Assembly: GCA_002919305.1 (NCBI GenBank)
Contig: PKFB01000057.1
Coordinates: 117,789 to 181,788, forward strand
Direction: 5' to 3'
DNA: 64,000 nt
From: Actinomycetales bacterium
Lineage (GTDB): Bacteria; Actinomycetota; Actinomycetes; Mycobacteriales; Micromonosporaceae
Shown here: positions 56,306 through 64,000 of the stretch, one piece after another
Layout: every line of letters starts with the position of its first letter
Position numbering within the stretch: the stretch's first letter is position 1
Position numbers and translations under genes: made by a program
The notes under the pieces: model-generated
What the model saw: the letters and a program-made list of their open reading frames with translations, nothing else
What the model was told of the DNA's origin: nothing
Databases searched by the model: none

Positions 56306-57583
56306 ATGGCTGGCCGTGTACGACGCTCCGGCTCTGCTCAGCACACATCCGGACGTGCCGGCCGGGAAAGAAACAGCGAGCACGGGCGCGACGAAGCGTG
56401 GTTGACGGCGGTGGCGCGCGCCGCCAGCAACGACGCCGGTGGGGTGCCGGTAGAGCTGCTCGGTGACTATCTACGGCTGCTGGCCGACGCGGCGGTAACC
56501 GGACGCCGTCCGCGCCGCAGTGAGCTGGAGGCGGTGGAGGAACTGGGGCGCCGCGCCGCCGAACAGGGAATCTCCGCCGGGCGGGTGGTGCGGCTGTATC
56601 TGTCGGCGGCGCGGCGGTTGTGGCAGCAGCTACCCCAGTTGGTGCGCTCCAGCGACAGCGAGGTGGTGCGGGTAGCGGCGGAGGCGGTGCTGCACGTCGT
56701 TGACGGCGCGGTGGCCACCCTGGCGGAGGGGTACGCGGTGGCCCGACGGGAACTGGTCCGCCGGGAAGAGACGCTCCGGCGGGAACTCGTCGACGACCTG
56801 TTACGAGGCGACTCTGACCTGGGCGGACTGGTGGAGCGCGCCGAACCATTCGGCCTGGACCTGGCGCGGGTACATCAGGTAGCGCTGGCCGCATCGAGCC
56901 AGCGAACTCCAGACGCCGAAACCGCGATCAGTGCCCTGGAAGCGGTCATTTTCGACCGGCTGGGAGACCGGGACGTTCTCGTCGCCACCAAAGAGGGCCT
57001 GCTCGTGGTGGTCGCCCCCGCCGACCGGGTGACGTGTGAACGCGGCCCCCGCGGCCACGGGCCGATGGGAGAGCTGGGGCGTTTGATATACGCCGAGCTC
57101 AACCGGCTGCCGCGGGGACGCCCGTGGCGGGTCGCCGTCGGACGCCCCTATCCCGGCGTGTATGGCATTGCCCGCTCGTATGAGGAGGCGCGGGAGGCGT
57201 TGGCGATGGCGCAGCGGCTCCACCTCGACAAGCCGGTCATCGACGCCCATGACCTGCTTATTTATCGGGTCCTGCTTCGAGACCAGCCCGCCATGGTGGA
57301 TTTGGTGCGGGATGTGCTCAGCCCGCTGTGCCGCGCCCGCGGTGGGGCCCAGCCGCTGCTGGCCACGCTCGACGCGTACTTCGCCGCTGGCGGGGTGGCG
57401 ACGGAGGCGGCGCGGCGACTACATGTGTCGGTACGTACGATCACGTACCGGCTCAACAGGGTCAAATCTCTTAGCAGCTACGACCCTAACGATCCCGTTG
57501 ACCGGTTCACCCTCCAAGCGGCGGTCTTCGGGGCGCGGGCTCTGGACTGGCCGGAGCGGCCACTCCCCGAATCCACCCCCTGA
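56306..57583 (+). CDS. PucR family transcriptional regulator
   Basis: 425 residues from ATG 56306, with GAGGA 5 nt upstream. The N-terminal 200 residues are helical (possible ligand-sensing RsbR/CdaR-like region), a GGDEF-like middle domain follows (RVAVGRPYPGVYGIARSYEE), and the C-terminal PucR helix-turn-helix reads VATEAARRLHVSVRTITYRL, NRVKSL. Family members control purine, aromatic or amino-acid catabolism. No clear target gene adjoins; the small gene at 56065 is co-encoded. Confidence 0.87.
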   Translation: MAGRVRRSGSAQHTSGRAGRERNSEHGRDEAWLTAVARAASNDAGGVPVELLGDYLRLLADAAVTGRRPRRSELEAVEELGRRAAEQGISAGRVVRLYLSAARRLWQQLPQLVRSSDSEVVRVAAEAVLHVVDGAVATLAEGYAVARRELVRREETLRRELVDDLLRGDSDLGGLVERAEPFGLDLARVHQVALAASSQRTPDAETAISALEAVIFDRLGDRDVLVATKEGLLVVVAPADRVTCERGPRGHGPMGELGRLIYAELNRLPRGRPWRVAVGRPYPGVYGIARSYEEAREALAMAQRLHLDKPVIDAHDLLIYRVLLRDQPAMVDLVRDVLSPLCRARGGAQPLLATLDAYFAAGGVATEAARRLHVSVRTITYRLNRVKSLSSYDPNDPVDRFTLQAAVFGARALDWPERPLPESTP

Positions 57584-58205
57584 AGCCGGCCACTGATTGC
57601 GCTTCCAGGTGATCCAGGGTTCTTACTCTCGATCGAGGGGGAGCTTTCGGCGCCGCGGATGCGGCGGGCAGGCATCCCTGAATCACGTAGGTGTGAGGCG
57701 GTGGCGGAGGCAGGTGACTCGGGCGAATCGGGTGGTATAGGCGTGGTGGCGGATTACTGTGTTGGTGTCGCGTCGGGACCCGGCCTATGGTGTCCCAAAT
57801 GAGAAGCGCGGAACGGTACCCGGACATCGACGTTACGACGTCGGTGCGGGCCCGCGCGTACCTATCGCCCGTTACAAGGCGACCACAGACTCAGGCGCCA
57901 GGTGACACCGTGGTGTCGCACTACGCCGTGGGCAAGGCCGTGGTCAAGGGCACCGGGAGGCCAGCCGGCGCCACGTTCTGCGCCGCCACAAACGCCACCG
58001 CAAACTACGCCACCACAGAGCCGGGAAGCGCTGTGAGCGCCCGCAGCAGGTGGGAACCAGGGTTTCCGACGCCGATGCAGCCGCGCCCGGGGCGCGGCCA
58101 GGCGCGCATGTACGTGCCCGCCACCCCGACGAGCGGGGTGCCGAGCCCGATGCCGGCCGGTCGTAGCCCACCGGTGATCGCGGTTCTTACTCGGACCCGA
58201 CCACC
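57584..58205. other. Gene-free leader region before traR
   Basis: About 620 bp with no convincing gene. A 152-codon frame at 57787-58245 on the plus strand runs through the terminator and has low-complexity sequence. Several GC-rich hairpins (for example near 58085-58105) make a structured leader or small RNA plausible. Its promoter is not identified. Confidence 0.4.
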
Positions 58206-58243
58206 AAGGGCGAAGCATCGAAGCTTCGGCCTTTTTCTTTTTT
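58206..58243 (+). terminator. Intrinsic terminator just ahead of traR
   Basis: AAGGGCGAAGC and GCTTCGGCCTT (58206-58233) form an 11-bp stem with one G-G mismatch and a 6-nt loop, followed by TTTTTCTTTTTT. Such a U-tract is rare in this window. It ends 10 nt before the TraR ATG, leaving no room for another promoter between. Confidence 0.75.
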
Positions 58244-58253
58244 AGGAGACGCG

Positions 58254-58577
58254 ATGACTACCGATGTGCGTGAGACAGCTGGACAAGACTGGCTCGACAA
58301 CATGCGGTCACGCCTGACCGCCGAACTGGAAGCACGACGGTCAGAACTGGCCGGCTTGGACGCTGACACCAGCGATCCTGCCGAGGCGCACAATCAGGTG
58401 GCGCTCATCGCCAACCTTCAGCAGTCCATTCAGCAGATTAACGAAGCGTTGCTCCGCATCGAGGAAGGCACCTACGGCACCTGCGAGAAGTGCGGCAATG
58501 CGATTCCACGGGAGCGGCTGGAGATTCTGCCGTACGCCCGTTTGTGCGTCCCCTGCCAGCAACGCCACGGCAGGTGA
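58254..58577 (+). CDS. TraR/DksA family zinc-finger regulator
   Basis: 107 residues. Coiled-coil N-terminal half with many Glu/Leu (ARRSELAGLDADTSD, then QVALIANLQQSIQQINEAL), then the DksA-type zinc finger CEKCGNAIPRERLEILPYAR, LCVPCQQRH. Such proteins bind RNA polymerase through the secondary channel and modulate transcription. AGGAGA precedes ATG 58254. Expression probably depends on read-through of the terminator at 58206-58243. Confidence 0.88.
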   Translation: MTTDVRETAGQDWLDNMRSRLTAELEARRSELAGLDADTSDPAEAHNQVALIANLQQSIQQINEALLRIEEGTYGTCEKCGNAIPRERLEILPYARLCVPCQQRHGR

Positions 58578-58707
58578 GCCTGGGAGAAACGCACGCCGCG
58601 TAATCGGTGGCTAGGCCGGCGGGGTGGGGTGGTTCCGACGGAAAGTGGGTACCACCCCACCCTCACCGTGATACGCCCGATGAGGGCAGACGCTGTCAAA
58701 TCAGACG

Positions 58708-60930
<2,223 letters not shown>

Positions 60931-61248
60931 ATGACCACGGTGCACGATCCGACCGAAGCGATCCGTGAACTCCTGGAACAGCAGTTCCGCGCGCACACCG
61001 AGCGGCTTACCGAACTGACCCTGTACAGCCGCCAGCCTGACCGGGGCGGTTACGATCCCGACACCCTGCGTGCCCTGATGGAGACCGCCCGCAAAGGCAT
61101 CGCCGACACCGCCCAAGCCCTGCGCCGCATGTCCGATGGCACCTATGGGCGCTGCGAACAGTGCGGCGATACCATCCCCACCGCACGGCTGGAGATTCTG
61201 CCCTGGGCGCGCTTCTGCGTCCCCTGCCAGCGACGCCACCAAGACTGA
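60931..61248 (+). CDS. TraR/DksA family zinc-finger regulator, second copy
   Basis: 105 residues from ATG 60931. The layout matches the copy at 58254: N-terminal coiled coil (IRELLEQQFRAHTERLTELT) and zinc finger CEQCGDTIPTARLEILPWAR, FCVPCQRRH. Two related genes flanking gdhA suggest duplication and a shared regulon. GGAAAGGAG precedes the start with somewhat long spacing. Confidence 0.87.
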   Translation: MTTVHDPTEAIRELLEQQFRAHTERLTELTLYSRQPDRGGYDPDTLRALMETARKGIADTAQALRRMSDGTYGRCEQCGDTIPTARLEILPWARFCVPCQRRHQD

Positions 61249-61701
61249 GAACACCACACCCTGCGCCTCCCGCCAGATCGTGTGGCGCGAGATCAGCGTG
61301 TTTGTTGGTGCGCGGCTCAGCCGCGGTCTGTGAGCACCCCGGTGGGGTTGCGAGCGACACCGTTGAAGCCCAGCCGACTTGAGGGAGCCGGTCAGGACAG
61401 CGCAGCGTGACGTGGCCATCGCGTCGAGGCGGTCATCCGCGGCCGCGAACCGGCGACGCTGACCCCACCGCGATGCCTATGGCAAGCAGCAGCGGCAGCG
61501 CCGCGCGTAGGACACCACCGAGCCGCAACACGCGCAGCAGGGCCTACGAGGTGACCAGTGCCGCGTGAGCGCGGCGGCGCTTCCGCGCGTCGACCTCACC
61601 ACATCAAATTGTGGACCACCGGTGATACCGCCTCACCGGCCACGGCGCTCGACGGCACCGAGCCCGTCTCTCCAACCCCTGAGGCATCCGCGGAGGGGTT
61701 G
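61249..61701. other. Gene-free region
   Basis: 450 bp after the second traR. A palindrome CGCGGCTCAGCCGCG at 61311-61325 may be part of the traR terminator. Nothing else could be assigned up to the -10 element at 61702. Confidence 0.4.
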
Positions 61702-61707
61702 TACGAT
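61702..61707 (+). promoter_or_regulatory. -10 element of leaderless Phe leader transcript
   Basis: TACGAT, 6 nt before ATG 61714, places the transcription start at the A of that ATG. A weak -35 (CTGAGG) lies 17 bp upstream. Confidence 0.55.
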
Positions 61708-61713
61708 GCTGGC

Positions 61714-61737
61714 ATGACGTTCTTCTTCCGACTCTGA
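61714..61737 (+). CDS. Putative Phe leader peptide MTFFFRL
   Basis: Seven-residue ORF ATG-ACG-TTC-TTC-TTC-CGA-CTC-TGA. Three consecutive Phe codons in so short a frame, with a -10 set for leaderless transcription and mutually exclusive hairpins directly after it, match the leader peptides of ribosome-mediated attenuators in actinobacteria. Ribosome stalling at Phe codons when charged tRNA-Phe is scarce would alter downstream folding. Confidence 0.6.
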   Translation: MTFFFRL

Positions 61738-61745
61738 CGCGTCCA

Positions 61746-61861
61746 GGCGGGGCACGGATGAACCCCCGCCAAACGATGCGGGGCGGTAATCCCACCGTCC
61801 CGGGGCGCGACGTGGGAGAAGATCGGATGATCTGGCGAGTACCGGCGCCCAAACGCGCCGG
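61746..61861 (+). promoter_or_regulatory. Attenuator with alternative hairpins
   Basis: Helix 1-2: GGCGGGG (61746-61752) with CCCCGCC (61764-61770). Helix 2-3: CCCCGC (61764-61769) with GCGGGG (61778-61783). Helix 3-4: GGGGCGGT (61780-61787) with ACCGTCCC (61794-61801), one G-U pair. Helices 1-2/2-3 and 2-3/3-4 exclude each other. A further hairpin CCGGCGC-N6-GCGCCGG occupies 61842-61861. Confidence 0.55.
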
Positions 61862-61894
61862 AGAAGCACCACGTCCCGACACCGCTGTCCCATC

Positions 61895-62953
61895 GTGATG
61901 GCCGCGCGCCTGATGGCGCGGACGGTGCGGGGCGTTGAATCGATACTGGCGGAGGAGATCCGTCAACGCGGGCTGGGACACGTCGAGCACATCGGACACC
62001 GCGAAGTGTGGTTTCGGTGTGCGGATCCAGGCCGGAATGTGCTGGAGCTGCGGTGCGCGGACGACGTGTTCCTGCTTGCGTCCATTGTGGACGGAATAGG
62101 TCGGTGCCGCGCCGACCTATCGATGCTCACCAAAGCGGTGCAGGCCCTGCCACTCGAACCGCTGCTGGCAATACGGGAACGCTGTGGTGGCTTACCCGGA
62201 TCGTGTGTGGAGGTGTCGGCTTCCTTTCTCGGGAAACGCAATTACACCCGGTATGACCTGGAAGATGCCGTGGGAAAACCGCTCGCCCGTGCCCTTGGCA
62301 TGCGCTACCACAGCCGGCGCGGAGGAGTGGCACCTCCGGCGGGCGGACTGGCATGGCGGGTCACACTCGCCGATGACCGGGCCGTGGTGGGGTTGCGTAT
62401 CGCCGAGCGGCCGCTGCATCGGCGCGCGTACCGCCGGATATCCACACCCGGAGCCCTCCACCCACCACTCGCCGCCGCGATGGTGCGCTTGGCGGCGCCG
62501 AGCGATGGAGCGGTGCTGCTCGACCCGTGCTGTGGTGTCGGCACCATTCCGATCGAGGCCGCGTACGTCGGCCGCACCATCTCCATCCTCGGCAGCGACG
62601 TGAACCCGACCGCCGTAGCCGCCGCGGCCACCAACGGCGTAGGCACCGGGATCCGGTGGAGCATGGCCGACGCTGGACGGCTGCCGGTCGCTACCGGCGC
62701 CGTCGATCTCGTGGTGACCAATCCGCCGTGGGATCGCCAAGTGCCATGGTCCGGCGTCCTTGCGCGACACCCAGGGCGGTTGTGGCGGGAGCTGCGTCGC
62801 GTCCTGCGACCCACCGGTCGGGCGGTGCTGCTCCTGACCGACGTGGAAGCGCGGCTAGTCGGCATAACCGAGGCCGGCCTGGTGGTACGCGACCGGCGGC
62901 CGATTAGCCTGTTCGGGGCGCATCCGGAGATCGTCACAGTGGAGGTGATCTGA
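61895..62953 (+). CDS. THUMP-type tRNA/rRNA guanine-N2 methyltransferase (Trm14/TrmN-like)
   Basis: 352 residues from GTG 61895 (ATG 61898 is an alternative). The N-terminal half is THUMP-like (LMARTVRGVESILAEEI, then HREVWFRC). The C-terminal half is a Rossmann methyltransferase: LLDPCCGVGTIPIEAAYVG (SAM-binding, about residue 210), GSDVNPTAVAAA and the catalytic NPPWDRQV (about residue 277). This resembles Trm14/TrmN, which makes m2G6 in tRNA, though RlmL-like activity is possible. The Phe leader attenuator precedes it and tRNA-Arg follows. Confidence 0.83.
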   Translation: MMAARLMARTVRGVESILAEEIRQRGLGHVEHIGHREVWFRCADPGRNVLELRCADDVFLLASIVDGIGRCRADLSMLTKAVQALPLEPLLAIRERCGGLPGSCVEVSASFLGKRNYTRYDLEDAVGKPLARALGMRYHSRRGGVAPPAGGLAWRVTLADDRAVVGLRIAERPLHRRAYRRISTPGALHPPLAAAMVRLAAPSDGAVLLDPCCGVGTIPIEAAYVGRTISILGSDVNPTAVAAAATNGVGTGIRWSMADAGRLPVATGAVDLVVTNPPWDRQVPWSGVLARHPGRLWRELRRVLRPTGRAVLLLTDVEARLVGITEAGLVVRDRRPISLFGAHPEIVTVEVI

Positions 62954-63033
62954 ATAGATCAAGACTTGTGACCAGAGTGTGCGGCTCCCTGCCATACGCG
63001 TGACAGGGTCGGCCAGGTACCCTGGTCACTGCC

Positions 63034-63109
63034 GCCCTCGTAGCTCAGGGGATAGAGCAACGGTTTCCTAAACCGTGTGTCGCAGGTTCGAATCCTGCCG
63101 GGGGCACCA
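63034..63109 (+). tRNA. tRNA-Arg(CCT)
   Basis: Full cloverleaf: acceptor GCCCTCG/CGGGGGC (63034-63040 and 63099-63105), D arm GCTCAGGGGATAGAGC, anticodon arm ACGGT-TTCCTAA-ACCGT with anticodon CCT, and T arm GCAGGTTCGAATCCTGC. CCA is encoded (63107-63109). It reads AGG arginine codons, which are rare in these genes. Confidence 0.95.
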
Positions 63110-63273
63110 CTCTGATTCTTGATCCGATCTCTGACCGGTGCAGATATTCGTCTTTGACAGCCGCCACGAGAAGGCACACGTCACCAGATGCCGTTCTTGC
63201 CAACGGTTGTGGAATGTGCGAGGAATGCCTCGGTGGCGTCTGGCGGGTCAGGAGTAAGGCGCCGCACTGCGGC

Positions 63274-64000
63274 TTATGGCCACCAGCGACATACGGTGTT
63301 GACGGCGTCGAGGCAGTAGCGGATCGCAGAAACCCCTCCGTATTGGTTAATGAGGGGTGCGGCGGTGGCGAGGAAGGCCAAAACGGTGGCCCGGGGAGCG
63401 CCTGGGGTGAGGGCACGGGCGATCGTGGTCAGTCCTCGAGGATCGTGAGGGAGCATCTCCACACAGAAGGTGAACAGGTCTTCGCCGCTGGTGCCAAAGG
63501 TAGTGGTGCGGGAGGCCTGGTGGATGCGTGTGGCTAGCTCCTGCGGAGGAAATCTCGTCAGGAGATTTTTGAGCACGCGAGCACGGTCGTAGTTGTTCGC
63601 GATCGTGGTGGCGGCTTTCAGGGCGTGCGGGAGCAGATCAGCAGGTAAGCGTTTGGTCAGATCGGTTATTGCCCAGGCCCGGTCGGAGTCGCTAACGATG
63701 GTGGTGGCGGTGTGGAGGGCTTGGTGGAGGGTGGCGCGGCGGTCATCGGGTGGGAGGTGCTCGGCCAAGCTGGCCAATATGAGGGCACGGTCGTAGGGAT
63801 CGGGGACGGCGGCAGCGGCGTGGCGAGCCTGGTGAAGCACCGTGCGGCGTTGGTGGGGTGGCAGGTGCGGGGCGAGGTAGGTCAACGCATCGGCGCGGTC
63901 GTAGGGGTCGGTGATGGTGGTGGCGGTGTGGAGGGCTTGGTGGAGGGTGGCGCGGCGGTCATCGGGTGGGAGGTGCTCGGCCAGGCCGGTCAACGCCCTG
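63274..64000 (-). CDS. Tandem-repeat (TPR/HEAT-like) protein, start cut by window edge
   Basis: The minus-strand frame is open from the right edge to a stop at 63274, so at least 241 residues are seen and the start lies outside. It is built of about 36-residue helical repeats of the form RALxxLAEHLPPDDRRATLHQ, followed by an ALHTATTIxDPYD-type half; the first three are near-identical, the following ones diverged. No catalytic motif or membrane segment is visible in this part. The C-terminal 80 residues (SGEDLFTFCVEMLPHD onward) are non-repetitive. Such solenoids usually bind protein partners; any fused domain would be outside the window. A downstream tRNA lies 165 bp from its stop. Confidence 0.75.
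   Translation of the reverse strand, partial: RALTGLAEHLPPDDRRATLHQALHTATTITDPYDRADALTYLAPHLPPHQRRTVLHQARHAAAAVPDPYDRALILASLAEHLPPDDRRATLHQALHTATTIVSDSDRAWAITDLTKRLPADLLPHALKAATTIANNYDRARVLKNLLTRFPPQELATRIHQASRTTTFGTSGEDLFTFCVEMLPHDPRGLTTIARALTPGAPRATVLAFLATAAPLINQYGGVSAIRYCLDAVNTVCRWWP
63697..63767. repeat. 71-bp direct repeat, copy 1
   Basis: Identical over 71 bp to 63913-63983, at 216-bp spacing (two 36-codon units). It encodes AEHLPPDDRRATLHQALHTA and neighbours. Perfect identity suggests recent duplication or gene conversion within the repeat gene. Confidence 0.9.
63913..63983. repeat. 71-bp direct repeat, copy 2
   Basis: Second copy of the 71-bp repeat at 63697-63767. The intervening 36-codon unit is related but different in sequence. 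Confidence 0.9.

Noticed and set aside
57862..58218. Minus-strand frames in the traR leader, one with a plausible hydrophobic stretch
   Set aside because: No start codon or ribosome-binding site in the better frame; stops interrupt it. Best explained by GC-rich composition.
57584..58243. tmRNA, RNase P RNA or cyclic-di-AMP riboswitch in the traR leader
   Set aside because: None of the hallmark sequences (tag peptide and tRNA-like end, P4 core, riboswitch core) could be found.
57787..58245. 152-codon plus-strand frame before traR
   Set aside because: It reads through the intrinsic terminator (ending in repeated Phe/Leu codons), has no family similarity and no ribosome-binding site.
61827..61898. 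23-codon ORF between the attenuator and methyltransferase start
   Set aside because: It overlaps the start by a TGATG junction, but it has no ribosome-binding site and runs through the last hairpin; not enough to call.
63697..63983. CRISPR-like array
   Set aside because: The repeats are 71 bp, only two identical copies, in frame within a protein-coding repeat gene.

Overview
The window is high-GC DNA with mostly G/C in third codon positions, frequent GTG starts, ATGA/GTGA gene overlaps and several actinobacterial marker families (SepH, DUF3027, DUF2530, DUF2470, mycothiol-dependent isomerase, UdgX, CrtYc/CrtYd). It is chromosomal DNA of an actinomycete, most likely Micromonosporales or Glycomycetales. 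No rRNA, insertion sequence, phage gene, CRISPR array or replication origin is visible, so this looks like ordinary chromosome with some accessory modules.

Layout. 1-12.4 kb: an MFS exporter (cut by the left edge), DUF3027 and a large GHKL/sacsin-like ATPase, DUF2530, a secreted subtilisin-like protease, an iron-box-controlled DUF2470 protein divergent from an S4 ribosomal protein, and an AzgA-type purine permease. 12.5-24.2 kb: MarR + MFS, a mycothiol-dependent isomerase, RNA ligase/phosphodiesterase ThpR, cell-division protein SepH, SerC, citrate synthase and PdxH (two B6-related neighbours), another MFS, UdgX, an aldose epimerase and a nitroreductase. 24.3-31 kb: a small VapB-like protein, an acyl-CoA dehydrogenase, a secreted animal-type haem peroxidase carrying a CBM2-like tail, an aldehyde dehydrogenase and two DUF202 membrane proteins. 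31-41 kb: two separate PadR/HAAS modules, a TPR-GGDEF protein, an orphan sugar-type ABC ATPase, an LppU-like protein and a long acyl-CoA dehydrogenase. 41-47 kb: DUF3037 + HipA-like kinase, a PhyH dioxygenase, a uridine-kinase relative with a ruined P-loop, an APH-type kinase, a zinc-ribbon protein, DUF6918 and DoxX. 48-54.4 kb: a carotenoid cluster (crtI divergent from crtB-crtYc-crtYd-acyltransferase-glycosyltransferase-P450), which predicts a hydroxylated, glycosylated and acylated cyclic carotenoid. 54.6-64 kb: secreted galactose mutarotase behind a near-consensus promoter, a PucR regulator, two TraR/DksA zinc-finger proteins flanking glutamate dehydrogenase, a Trm14/TrmN-like RNA methyltransferase, tRNA-Arg(CCT), and a tandem-repeat protein cut by the right edge.

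The most notable signal is upstream of the RNA methyltransferase: a leaderless 7-residue peptide MTFFFRL with three successive Phe codons, followed by mutually exclusive GC-rich hairpins. This is the architecture of a phenylalanine-sensing attenuator placed in front of a predicted tRNA-modification gene. Other points worth checking are an intrinsic terminator with a long U-tract only 10 nt ahead of a traR/dksA start codon, an IdeR-type iron box between DUF2470 and rpsD, an ABC ATPase fused to a HAAS-like domain with a perfect palindrome in front of its PadR gene, and a perfect 71-bp repeat within the right-edge gene.
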